Positions 50,922 to 63,700 of a stretch of DNA of 64,000 nucleotides are shown here, one piece after another. Source of the DNA: Rotaria macrura (lineage: Eukaryota; Rotifera; Eurotatoria; Philodinida; Philodinidae); assembly GCA_900239685.1 (NCBI GenBank), contig OENT01000248.1, positions 1 through 64,000 on the forward strand, read 5' to 3'. How positions within the stretch are numbered: position 1 is the stretch's first letter; the number at the start of each line of letters is the position of its first letter. Below the pieces are notes generated by a model that did not search any database, had not been told where the DNA came from, and worked only from the letters and a program-made list of their open reading frames with translations. The position numbers were made by a program, and so were the translations under genes.

Positions 50922-51773
50922 ATGTCATTCACATTAGCATCTCGAATAAAATTAAACGATGGTCGTATGATGCCCATATTTGGCTTAGGCTTATATCAAG
51001 CAGCAGCATCACCGAAAACGATTCAAATTATACATGATGCCATTCGTCTTGGTTATCCGTTGATTGATACAGCTGAAGTATATCGAAATGAAGCTCAAGT
51101 AGGCGAAGTTTTAAAAAAAGGTATCGATCGCGAGCAAATATTTATTACAACAAAACTTCTTCGTACAAATAATGGTCAACAAGGTCTTCATCAATCATTT
51201 CATCGTTCACTTGAACAACTTGGAACTGACTATGTTGATTTATATCTTATGCATGCACCACAAGGTGGTCATGTTGTTGAAGTTTATCAAGCAATGGTAG
51301 AATTACAAAAACAAGAAAAAATTCGTTCGATCGGAGTATCGAACTTTGGTGTTCAACATTTAGAATGGTTAAAACAAGCTGGTTTTGTACCAGCTGTCAA
51401 TCAAATTGAATTACATCCATGGTGGCCAAATGAAAATATTGTTGATTATTGTCGAGCTAATAATATTGCTATTATGGGTTATTCACCATTAGGTAAAGGA
51501 CGTTTTCTTGATGATCCATATTTAATAAAATTAAGTAAACAATATAATAAAACACCGGCACAGATTCTTATTCGTTGGTCAATCCAAAATGGTTTTATAA
51601 CAATACCGAAAACATCATCGAGCATTGAGCGACTTAAGGAAAATATGAACGTATTTGATTTTGTACTATCAGATGATGATATGAAAGATTTAACAAAACA
51701 TGGTAAACATAACATACAAAACACCGGATGGAATCCAACAGTCAATAGTAAAGAACAATTCGGACCTATTTAA
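50922..51773 (+). CDS. Aldo-keto reductase
   Basis: Intronless, 283 residues, an NADPH-dependent carbonyl reductase of the AKR superfamily with a single TIM-barrel domain and no signal peptide, so cytosolic. The catalytic tetrad is complete with canonical spacing: D49, Y54, K78 and H111 (LIDTAEVY, ITTKL, LMHAP). Cofactor and family motifs follow: GVSNFGVQHLEWL, PAVNQIELHPWW, GYSPLGKGRF and IPKTSSSIERLKEN, the last binding the NADP phosphate region. Its short loops and length resemble the bacterial 2,5-diketogluconate reductase / prostaglandin F synthase-like branch more than the 315-325-residue animal AKR1 enzymes. A CTTTAG acceptor-like site lies 6 bases before the ATG, suggesting a spliced or trans-spliced 5' leader. 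Substrate not predictable. AATAAA lies at 51877-51882. Confidence 0.92.
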   Translation: MSFTLASRIKLNDGRMMPIFGLGLYQAAASPKTIQIIHDAIRLGYPLIDTAEVYRNEAQVGEVLKKGIDREQIFITTKLLRTNNGQQGLHQSFHRSLEQLGTDYVDLYLMHAPQGGHVVEVYQAMVELQKQEKIRSIGVSNFGVQHLEWLKQAGFVPAVNQIELHPWWPNENIVDYCRANNIAIMGYSPLGKGRFLDDPYLIKLSKQYNKTPAQILIRWSIQNGFITIPKTSSSIERLKENMNVFDFVLSDDDMKDLTKHGKHNIQNTGWNPTVNSKEQFGPI

Positions 51774-51876
51774 CTTAGTTTTTATTCAAGTAAACTTCGT
51801 ATTATTTTAAGTATGCGTTTTCATTGCAAAAGTTCTTTCAATTGAATTAAAAGTATTTATTATATTACATACAACG

Positions 51877-51882
51877 AATAAA
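51877..51882 (+). terminator. Poly(A) signal AATAAA for the aldo-keto reductase
   Basis: AATAAA about 104 bases after the stop, followed within 20 bases by a GT-rich stretch (GAGTGTGTTATATG), the usual arrangement for 3' end formation. Confidence 0.55.
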
Positions 51883-51964
51883 AGAGTGTGTTATATGCTA
51901 TATAAACATGATCATTCCAAACGTACTTAATAAAAAACTTTCAAAACCACGATTCTATTGTTCG

Positions 51965-52875
51965 CCTGTATCAGAACTGGAACCGGACAGAAACAAAAAA
52001 GAACTGTCCTATCCGGCGACCAGTTACAGAATGTCTTTGAACCGGTGAAATTACAGCAAAAATTGACAGATAACTGTGGAACTCACCACTTGAAAATCGT
52101 GTCATGTAGTCTATATGTGGTAAAAACTGACATACTCAGTTTCAGTCATTAGATCAATGAACTAATAGCTAGATAGAGCAATCCAACAAAAAAATGATAT
52201 AGGTCGTCCAAATATGAAGCCAGACATCTGAAAATTCCACGCTTCTAAGACAAAGTTTGACTATGGAGTACTACTTTGAAAAAATATTGTCAAGAATTTC
52301 AATAGCTCAGGACATAAAATTAAAACTTTTAGCTCAGCGCTCGAATCGGCTGGAAAATGGTAAACCGATCCGGCTGGTTGAAAAATCCAAACAGTTCGAT
52401 CGGCAAACTGATCAGTTGAAGTCGTATGTCCTACCGCTGAAATTCCTAACAAAAAATGGTTCCACATATGAAATATTTTAGGAGCACATGTGAAAGACAC
52501 ACATCATGATTAAAATTTTTAAAAAGAATATCAGAAAAATGATTGAAATAACATGTTTTGAAAAATGTTTTCACATTCTTGTAAAAAAAACATGTGACAT
52601 CTTAGCTTTTATGACTAAAAATAGAATAAATAAAACAGATTTTTCGAAAATTTCAACCGTTGAAATTTCGATTTCTACCGACCCGTTTGACATTTTCAAC
52701 TGGAATGGCTCCAGCCCTGTAGGGGAAACCATTTCATCAACTGCATAGTTGATGGAAAGAAACAAAAAAAAAGCTTTTACTTTACAAAACGTAGAGAAAA
52801 TGAAGATAGTTATTTTTAATTTGTAACCGGTTTATTTTCCAACCCAGTCTCGTCTGGACCGATGCCAGTGCTGGT
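51965..52875 (-). repeat. Dispersed GGAACCGG-type repeat, copy 2 (long, inverted)
   Basis: Reverse-oriented relative of 18696-19062. The left end (ACTGGAACCGGACAGAAAC) and the right half (GACCCGTTTGACATTTTCAA, AAAATGAAGATAGTTATTTT) both match that copy. The middle (about 52090-52600) is extra sequence with AACCGATCCGGCTGG-type words. Longer than copy 1 by about 540 bp, so closer to a full element. Short open frames inside have no recognisable protein. Confidence 0.7.
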
Positions 52876-54440
52876 CTTATACAAGTCCTACCTAGTGCAT
52901 TGCTAGCATCCCATCAACAGTCTTGAGTCAAAGAGTGTCAAATGATGATTAAAATTAAATTCAAATTTTGCTTTTAAAGACATGCCGGAAAATTGATAAA
53001 GATTTTAAAATTTTGACCTTGACTTGGTTGACGTAATTGATATTCAATACATATTCAGATTGTAATAATTGGTAAGTAGAAACAACCAACACATGTGAAT
53101 ATGTGATAAGTTCTTTTGGCTACTCGAAACAATTCTAATAATATACGATGGATTATAGTTAAGTTTACAAAGGACAAATAAAATTGAGTACCATGTATAG
53201 TTACATATAATACAAAGAAACAAATATATATGTATAAAACGAAACATTAGACGCTCTGCTGATGAATATGGGGTACAGAAATCTTATCATGAATAAAAAA
53301 AAGTCGTTTATACGACAAATATTATAATATCAATGGCAATCAATCCTAAAAGATATTGAAATTAAAAAAAATAGACAAACAATATCATTGTAAAACTTGA
53401 AAGTGCAATATATTTAAAATTTCGGACTTGTTCTAAATCTATGGGCTCATCAAGTATCTGCTATATTATTTGACAAGAACCTTGCTTTGGCCTAAAACAA
53501 GAGATTTATTGAGAACAAGAGGCGGAGTGATTTGTCATGTATTGTCACATGTTCAAGTAAGGTCACGAGTGTGTAAATCTATAGAGAATAACTGTTGTTT
53601 GAATTTCTCGAGAGATATGAAACAATGATGTAGTTATAATTGCTAATCACACGGAAATCGTTATGGTATACATTCTGTTAACAGTTGTTCTCCAGGGATA
53701 GAGAGAAGAAGGAGTTCATATATACATAATATATAAAGATTAGTTTATATAAATCACATATCAATAATGTGTATGAATGAATGATGGTAATAATAATTTC
53801 TAACAAATATTAAGTGAGGCATACTCTTTAGATCTTAATTGGAATCATATTAAAAGTGAAGCCTTATGTACTATTGTGAAGAATAGCAAAAGAGATGCTT
53901 GTAAATCGATCAGTTAAATACAAAGTGATTGAGTAGTTGTGACGTAATTCTGTTTCTTAAATTACATCAAGTACAACGTAGAAGTAGTATCGACTTCAAT
54001 TAATTTGATTTATATATATATATATATATATTTCTTTTGTTAGTATTCAAAATTAATTTAATACACTTCAGTTTTAATTCTGTAGAAAAGTTCACACATA
54101 GATGTTATGATTTTAGTATGTATGCGTTGAGAAAATCATCATTGGTTGATTTTAATTGTCTGCCATAAATACACATAAACCAAATGATTATTTGTTAGAT
54201 AACATTACTAAATGGCAGATGATACGATCGATGGCTATTAGGTCATCGAAGTACTAATGTCATAACTCATAATAGATCTTAAATATTAGATGAAGGCAAA
54301 GTTGAAATACAAAACAAAACTTAATGGTGTCAAATATCTGAATGAATCATGAAAGATTATTACCATTAGCGAGTTATGTATCAACAGTGGTTTAGTCTTT
54401 TCTAAATATTCAATTAAAAACAACAAGAAATCGCGTTAGT

Positions 54441-54456
54441 CGATCGATCGATCGAT
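54441..54456. repeat. (CGAT)4 tract
   Basis: Four perfect CGAT units, palindromic as a whole, followed by a T-rich run. Confidence 0.8.
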
Positions 54457-55980
54457 TCTTTTTTTTTCTTTTATTGCTGACATCTTAAGTGATTATTCAT
54501 ATTTTTAGTATTGGTTTACTATCATGATAACTTGTTCTTATTTTTTCTTTTCTATAATTTACGTTGATGTATTGATGTAATGTTCTCATTTTGTGCCACT
54601 CGTCAAGAAGTGTAATGCGATGTTAGTTAACATCAATACTGAATCGGTAATTTATAACCTTGTTTTCTTTTCTTTTACTTGAATTCAATTTCGAATGTTA
54701 GTTTTACATTGAAATAAAACTGTATCATGAAGATTAAAATTTATAGACAATTGGAAAAGTTGCTGGTTTTTGTCTCATAATGAATTTTGTTGGAGAAAAA
54801 TGTCAATATTTGTGTTCTTAAAAGTATACATATAACACCTTTGACGTCTATTTTCGTATGTATAAACAATATTTCCCGTAATCATGCCATTACAGCATGT
54901 ATATGTATACGCAACGGTCTTCTCTTTTCTTCTCATCAAGATAATCTTGTTTCCATTGATGATGTTACTGTAGACACACCAGAAATACTAACAATGCCGG
55001 TGAGCTGTTATGATCAGTTTAAGCCTAGAACAAGAAAACAAAGATACCTCTGCTCTACTCACACCTCGATATCATGTTTTGAATAGATACGTTAGTTGTC
55101 TTTTCTAATAAACAAGTTATAATTAATAAAAATATGTTTTATTTTTAGATATAAATAGGTAAATAATGTTTACATGATTTTGCGCAGTAATATAATCGAC
55201 TGAATATTAATGTTTAAACCATGACAAGAATAATCATACATTGATGCACTGAATAAATAAGCACGGTTAAAAATCACTGACCGAGAAAGGTCAGATTTAA
55301 ATATTACTGACGACAATATTCATAGCTAAATAGTCTCGATGTATGGGATGAGTGTTAAATGTTTTCTGTCAGTAGAAAATATTAAGCAATCGAATGAAAC
55401 GTAATATATATATATATATATATGTATTTACGATTATTGTATGATGATGATTAATAGATTTTCTGTACGAAATTTGATCTGTAGAAAGTATGCACAGTAT
55501 GAGTCACTTGTCAGATATCGATTTATGCAGAATAGAAATCGCCATGTGTCTGTTTTTTGTTTATCTGTCAATTGTTCAAAGATTGAATTCAAAAGAAAAC
55601 GTTTTGTTTTGAGTGACATCTATGAAGATTAAATATAATTTTTTAAGTCGAATCTGATGTTGAATTAATAACTACACGTTGCTACTTAAATAATAGCAGA
55701 TAATCAAAATAGAAATTGATGTCGCTTTTATCTTCAAGGTATTATTCGGATTCGATTGGACGTTCTTTATTTGAAGAATTTTTTTTCGTCTTCTCCTTTC
55801 ATTTTAGTTCAATTCTTTAGTTTAAGTTCGCCTGTATAAGTGCATTATAAGCAAGTATTTGTTTGTTTTTAATAGTTTTTCTTATTTATTTAATAATGAT
55901 TAGCAACTGTTGTTTTTAGAAATTTTTTCTCTCTTTTCTAATTTAAAAACAATTGAATGTACAGAACGACAAAGGACAGA

Positions 55981-56002
55981 TAGAGAGGGAGAGAGAGAGA
56001 GA
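55981..56002. repeat. (GA)n microsatellite
   Basis: TAGAGAGGGAGAGAGAGAGA continuing to 56002. Purine-rich on the plus strand. Confidence 0.8.
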
Positions 56003-57155
56003 GTAATCAGTCTCATATATATAGGCAATAAAGTATGCGAGAGCGCATGTATCAAATTTTCGATGTTTCGATCTTTTTTCTTTACATTTATATTCGTTCG
56101 AAACACTTATAAAGTAAAGCGAAGCTCGCTGACGTCGACGTCCAGAGTGCGAATAAGAGAAATAAAAAAAATTGCACGAGAGAAAAGAGGAACATAGGCG
56201 AGACGTGAAGTGTTTTGTGTCTACATTATTAACTTGATCATTGGTCTTTTTCATTTTCTATGTTTTCTTTTGATTTTTTTGTCTATGGGTTACACCAAAT
56301 ATATAATTCTAACGATCTATTGAACTTGTATATTTACGAAACAGGTGAGAAATAATCGAAGTTTCTGTGCTTCGCTCGAATTGATAAAAGTTTCTTTTTC
56401 TACTAGTTGACATTTTATGTTTGTGATTTAAACGTTTTCTTCTTCATCTTTTTTTCAGGCATCTTGAGTATTTGTATTATGTTATAAAACAGAAATAGTA
56501 AAAAAAATAAAGAATGAAGCGAACGAAGAAGACAAAAGTAAAGCTCTGACATGTACATATACCTATTTAGTTATTTTCGGCTCAAACAACTACTTATTCT
56601 TTTCTATTTGACTTGACCGAAAAAAAAATCGAGTGTGTATGTATTTGTTAAAGAGAAAAGAAGTGTACGAACGCGATGAAGAAGAAAAAAAAAAAAGAAG
56701 AGTAAATCACGAGTACTTTAGTCCCTTTCACACAAACATACACATACACATGGATTATCTCTCGATAGTTTGTATAAGGCATCTGCTTACATTTTTTTTC
56801 CCTATTGTCTGTATTTTATTTCGACACGAATCGATTTGTTTGCATTACTAACTGCTATTTGCAACATTCTTGAAAAAAAAAACTCAATAAGACGAAAGAG
56901 AAAATCTTTTTTTTCCTGTTCGTTTGTGTGTGCAAATGAATTTCGCCTGTCAAACTAATGATAACAGATATCAGAAATGCTGTTACTATTCTATTGAACA
57001 ATACATTCGTTCCAATGATTTATTGTCACTAAATATATTAGACATGTGAATTGATAAGAAGATTTTAACTTCTTCCTACACATCGACATAGTCACACAAA
57101 TCTTTATTCACTACGATTCATCATTCCACCTCCGTCCGCCTCGCTTCTTTCGCAG

Positions 57156-57694
57156 GTATGATTCATAAAAAGGAATGATAATAATGTTGAAATAAAAAAA
57201 AAACGCGTGCCATTTTCAACTTGTTTTGCATAGTAGAGATAAAAGCACTTTTCTTCGGTTTATAAACGATGGCATGCTATTACTTTTTCTCCATAGTCTC
57301 GAAACATATAGAACATTTATTTTTTTCATAGAGATAAGTAAGTAGAAAGTTTTTTTTTTTTTCATATTTCATACCACTGAAGATCTGTCATCACAAAGAT
57401 GAGTGTATGTCACAAGGTCTCAATTATTTATGATTATTATATATGTCTGCAATAGCTCGAAAGATTATATAATCAAAGAAACGTATTTCTTTTTTTTCCT
57501 TCCCTCCTCTCGCTGAACACATCTCGACCGAGCATATATACACATACACAAACGTACAATATTGCACCTCGCTGACTTGTCGAATGAACTGTTTTCTTTT
57601 GCCTCTATACATTCATGCATCCAATCGATGAGAATACACATACATACATATATATATATATAATATGTATAAGTGGCTTTTTTTCTTGTTTTAG
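57156..57694 (+). other. Possible 5'-UTR intron of the myosin gene
   Basis: A TTTCTTGTTTTAG acceptor ends at 57694, 21 bases before the myosin ATG, showing that an upstream non-coding exon is likely. The best donor I see is CGCAG/GTATGA at 57156, after a pyrimidine-rich stretch. The acceptor is convincing; the donor choice is a guess. Confidence 0.4.
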
Positions 57695-57715
57695 ATTTGA
57701 ACAGAAAAAAAAGAA

Positions 57716-60700
57716 ATGCCTACACCAACAAATAATAATAAATCAGGTGGTGTAATGGACAATGGTCATGAACCAGCTGAAATGAAATATTTACGTTCAA
57801 CAGATATGACTTCAAAAGATAGTATTACAGATGCAACAACAGCCAATGAATGGGCAGCTAAAAAGTTCGTTTGGGTACCTGATGAACAAGAGGGCTTTGT
57901 TCGTGGTCAAGTACGACAAGAACAAATGGATGGACAATTATTAGTCGATTTAGATAATGGCAAACGCATTACCATACATAAAGATGATACACAACGTGTA
58001 AATCCACCGAAATTTAGTAAAATTGAAGATATGTCAGAATTAACTTGTCTTAATGATGCATCGGTATTATATAATCTTAAAGAACGTTATTATTCAGGAT
58101 TGATTTATACATATTCGGGTTTATTTTGTGTTGTTGTCAATCCTTATAAACGTTTGCCAATTTATTCTGAAAATGTTATTGAAATGTATAAAGGAAAAAA
58201 ACGTGAACAAATGCCACCACATATATTTGCTATTGCTGGCGATGCATATCGTTTAATGTTACAAAATCGTGAAGATCAATCAATTTTGTGCACGTAAGAT
58301 TTCATCTTTCTTTTCTTTTCTTTGTTTTTTTTTATCTCGTTTTCAAACTATATTTTCATTGACAATCGATATTATGTTTTTCTAATAGAGGTGAATCTGG
58401 CGCTGGTAAAACTGAAAATACAAAAAAAGTTATTCAATATTTGGCTTATATCGCAGCAGCACCAAAAAGTTCACAACGTCAACCAACGACCTCCATCAAT
58501 CAATATCAAGTAAAAAGTCGGAAATTAAATCGTAGATAATTGTCTTATAATAATTTTCATTTTAGCAACAAATGAGTGCAAATAAAATAAGCGATGCCTC
58601 CGTAATATATTAAACAAATGTTTTCTATTTGTAATTATTCATTTCATATGTTTAGGGTGAACTTGAAGCACAACTTCTTCAAGCTAATCCAATACTTGAA
58701 GGTAGAACAAAGACAATTTTCTTTGCAAACAAAATACTATTTTGTTTGTTTTCTTCTTTTTCAAAGCATTTGGCAATGCTAAAACTGTCAAAAATGATAA
58801 TTCATCACGTTTCGGTAAATTTATTCGTATTAATTTTGATACATCCGGTTTTATTGCTGGTGCATCAATTGAAACATATCTACTTGAAAAATCTCGTACT
58901 ATACGTCAAGCTAAAGAAGAACGTACATTTCATATATTTTATCAATTACTACGTGGTGCTAATACGAAAATGATTACAGATTATTTATTAGAAGATTTTA
59001 GTCGTTATCGTTATTTAACACATGGCAATGTAACAATACCAGGCATTGATGATAGTGAGGAATTTCAAAATACTGTTAAAGCTATGCAAATCATGAATAT
59101 GTCATCGGATGATTTAAATTCAATATTTCGTACAATATCAGCTGTTTTACAAATGGGAAATATGCAATTTAAACAAGAACGTAATAGTGATCAAGCAACA
59201 TTACCCGATGATACTGTCGCACAAAAAGTTTGTCATCTATTGGGTATACCAGTAACAGATTTTGTACGTTCATTTTTAAAACCAAAACTTAAAGTCGGAA
59301 GAGATTTTGTTACAAAAGCACAAACACAAGCTCAAGTAAGTGTTTCTTTTTCTTTTTTTTTTAAATTCATACAGACATGAAAGATCTACAATGGTTTGCA
59401 AAACATAAAATGGTAGAAGCGTAAATCTTAGTGTTACAACACCATTATCTATAATTTTTCTATTCATCTTCACAGAACAGATTACTAAATCAGAGATTAG
59501 TGTGCATTCCGCACATGCAATGATGAAGCGTAGATAAAGCGACTCAACTGTTCAGATTAAGGTAAAAATCGAAAACCGCTTTTTAGTTCATTGAAAAATT
59601 GGGATATATGCTGGAAAAAACTGACGCTCATCATGAGAAATACTCATTGAATTTCATTTTTGCAAGTATAATCGGACGAAATGTCTTGAAAAAATCTAAT
59701 CGATTTTTTGAATTCGATGAGGATGAATAAATCTATTATTAAATAATATCATTGTGTAGTATTCTTTGTTGGTCATCAAACCATAGGAAAACGAATGTAG
59801 CCCGAGGGAACAGTAATGAAAATTACGTGCCCAATTTTTCTATTCTACAAACCATTGTATTTATCATCGAAATAGGAAAATAATCTTTGAGTTAAATTCA
59901 AAGTTTGTTTAAGAGACTATTTTTTAGATCGTAATTGTTTTTAATAATAAGCTGTTCTCAACTCGTTTATTTTGCCAAGTGTAATTTTGAGACCCTAAGT
60001 GAATTGTTATTCGAAAAACAAATGAGAGAAAAAAGTACAATGTCAAAAAAGTTCGTTCTTTTCTATGTTGAAAACGAAAACTATCAATAGTATGTTCTTC
60101 TATCCTTGAACAAGAAAAAAAAAGTAAGATCGATTCTAAATTTCATATTCTGTTCAGGTCGATTATGCTGTCGAAGCAATATCAAAAGCAATCTATGAAC
60201 GTATGTTTAAATGGATTGTAATACGTATAAATAAATCACTTGATCGAAGTAAACGACAAGGTTCATCATTTATTGGTATACTTGATATAGCTGGTTTTGA
60301 AATATTTCAATTAAATTCTTTTGAACAATTGTGTATAAATTATACAAATGAAAAATTACAACAATTATTTAATCATACAATGTTTGTACTTGAACAAGAA
60401 GAATATCGTCGAGAAAATATTGATTGGGAATTTATGGACTTTGGTCTTGATCTTCAACCAACAATTGATCTTATTGAAAAAGTAAAATCAAATTTTTCAA
60501 TATTTAAATATATTTATTTTATTTTATTTTTCAGCAAATGGGTATTTTAAGTTTATTAGATGAAGAATGTTGGTTTCCAAAAGCAACCGATCGAACATAT
60601 GTGGATAAATTAATCAATGCACATGCACAACATCCGAAATTCGGTAATTATAAATAATGATATAGATTGTAAAACAAGATTGTTTGTTGTTTTTAGGAAA

Positions 60701-63700
60701 ACCAAATTATAAAGCACCAGCTGATTTTAGTATAATTCATTATGCTGGTAAAGTAGAATATTCTGCTGAACAATGGTTAATGAAAAATATGGATCCATTG
60801 AATGATAATGTCGTTGCACTTTTACAAACTGCGAATGATCCATTTACACGTGAAATATGGAAAGATGGTAAGATAATAGTTTGTTAATTTTGTTTTGTTC
60901 GATTTCGTTCGTAAAATCAATTTTCGTATTCAGCAACTGTTTGGGGAATGAGACCATGTCTTATTCTTCCAAATAAAAGTCTTGTACCAGATTATAGTGA
61001 GTTGGTTAAGCATGAGAATTTTTGAAGTGCAGTGGTGTTTTTTAATCGATGTGATTTGTATGAATTAAATTTATCATTTCGTTTTGTTTTTATTATCGTT
61101 TAGCCGAAATTGTTGGTTTATCAGCAGCTGATCCTAATGATGCAACATCAAGTCTAAAAGCTAATATTAAGAAAGGAATGTTTAGAACGGTTGGTCAACT
61201 TTATAAGGAACAATTAACAAAATTAATGGGTACATTAAAAAATACAAATCCAAATTTTGTTCGTTGTATTTTACCAAATCATCATAAGAAGGTGAGAGAA
61301 GAGAATTTCATAATATAACTCGAATATAAAGACGTATTATTAATTCTCAAACATGAATGTTACCTAATATTTTTTTCGTTTAGGCTGGCCTTATCCACTC
61401 ACCACTTGTACTTGAACAATTACGATGTAACGGTGTACTTGAAGGAATACGTATTTGTCGAAATGGTTTTCCTAATCGAATCTTATTTCAAGAATTTCGT
61501 CAACGGTAAGATTTACTTTGTTTTTGAGTCATTGTCTTTCGATTATGTGTGAATTGATATTTTTGGAGAAAATTTTCATGATTTTAAAATTCAAATGTGT
61601 TAACTCACAATACGATCGTATAGCTGTATGGTTTGAAATTTAAATTTCTTTTTCCTTTCGAATGTCAATGTCTTCAGTATTGAAGAACTATGAATCATGA
61701 TTTTCACGAGTCTAGTCCATCTTTATCTTTAGTTATGAACTTCTCTGTCCAAATGTTATTCCAAAAGGATTTATGGATGGTAAAGCTGCATCACAAAAAA
61801 TGGTAATCATCTTATTTGCCGTATGAAAATGAAATACATGTCTATGTCATATTTCTAGATTAAAGAACTTGAACTTGATGATAATCTCTATCGAATCGGT
61901 CTGACGAAGATCTTCTTTCGTTCGGGTGTACTTGGTCATTTAGAAGAAGAACGTGATTTGAAACTTACTGATATCATAACACAACTTCAAGCATTATGTC
62001 GTGGTGTACTTGCAAGAAAGTAAGATTAGTATTATTCGATTGTTTCGAAAAATATTAGAAATGTATTGTTACAAGGAATTATCAACGACGTATTCAACAA
62101 TTAAATGCTATACGTGTTATTCAACGTAATGGTCGTGCATTGATGAAAATTCGCAATTGGAAATGGTGGCGTTTATTTACAAAAATAAAACCACTTTTAC
62201 AAGTAACACGACAAGATGAAGAATTAACACAAAAACAAGAAGAAATACGTCGAATGAAAGCTGAAATGGAATCACGTACAACTCAAATACAAGAAACTGA
62301 ACAACAATTACAAGTTGTTCAACAAGAACGAAGTGTTATTAATGAACGTCTCATACATCTAACCGAAGCTTTAGTTGAATCTGATGAAGTAAGAATATTA
62401 CCAAGCATTTTATTATTCGAATTTTTAATCCTATCAATAGAATCTACGACGAGTACAAACACGTAAACTAGAACTTGAGAATATGGTACAAGATTTTGAG
62501 CTACGTTTAGAAGAAGAAATAATACGAAGTAATGGATGGACAAGTGAACGAAAACAATTAGAACAAAAATTACAAGATATAACTGAACAGTAAACTATTT
62601 GTTTTTATCTCTTCTCTTCATAAACTATTGATTAAACTCGCAAAAAAAAACTATATTTGTTCTTCGATAGACTTGAAGAAGAAGAACATGGCCGTCAAAA
62701 ATTACAAATTGAACGAGTACAATTCGAAGGAAAAATTAAAAATTTCGAAGATATTGTTGCAAGTCAACAAAATGAACTCGGCAAAGTAATTACCCACTTG
62801 TTGTGTGTCTATTATTTTCATAGTCTATTTGTAGTTACAAAAAGAACGTAAATTTCTTGAAGATAAACTTCAAGAAGTTGTTCATCAACAGCAGGACGAA
62901 GGAGAAAAACTAAAGAATCTTCTTCGACTTAAAACTAAACAAGAAAGTCAATGTGCTGATCTTGAAGAACGATTAAAACGTGAAATTGAAGTAAGTTCTA
63001 ATCGTTATCTGCTCGAAGATAAGATTCATACTGTCGTTAGAAACCGTAATAGAGTTTGTACTGTTCGGTATATTATGTGGAAATGGTCAAAGAGGAATTT
63101 TCGGCGATAAACTTCCCGAGCTCAATTTGTTTTCATTAAATCTTAAACGAAAACTATTCATTTGTAATGAAATTTTCAGCCTATAATAAAAAACGTAATA
63201 GTAATTATCGAGTGACAATTTCAGATGAACATTGCTTGTCAAAGTTATTGATATATTTCTATAACAAGAGCTAAAATTGCAATCAGAGGATTAGAACTCG
63301 ACAAGACAAAACTTAAGAATAAAAAGCTAACCTATCAACTTCAACGATAGTTATGGATTCTCTTGTTTGTTTTAATGATATACTAGAAGTTTTTGTTTTG
63401 ACCTTGGCAGAATATGAGAGATTCTATAGTGTAAGCTAAACACTCACGGACTGAGATTATAAGTCGAAAAAAGAATAGTTTCAATGATAATGATCCTTTG
63501 CATAATTTGAGTCTTGCCGTGAGATAAAAATCGATGACTTCCTAGTCATGCATACACGTTTGGAACTATTCTAATCCAGAGAAAGAGGGTGGATTCGCCA
63601 GTAAAATCGTTTCTATACAATTCTTTAGATATGAAAGCTCAATCGTTTTAAATAAGGTGAAAGAGCTTGCTCAGTTAACCTCTAAAATTATTCAAAATTT

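Larger units (their letters stand above)
52876..57155. other. Intergenic upstream of myosin II
   Basis: About 4.3 kb, AT-rich. It contains (TA)n runs at 54010-54030 and 55403-55423, a (CGAT)4 tract at 54441-54456 and a (GA)n tract near 55981-56002. A 99-codon frame at 54787-55086 lacks an ATG start; its segment HQDNLVSIDDVTVDTPEIL followed by a GTGAGC donor-like site could be an orphan exon, but nothing joins it convincingly. The last kilobase probably contains the myosin promoter. Confidence 0.4.

Noticed and set aside
54787..55086. 99-codon frame considered as an upstream exon
   Set aside because: It opens with TTG and has no ATG start, its donor-like site leads nowhere I can follow, and there is no recognisable domain.
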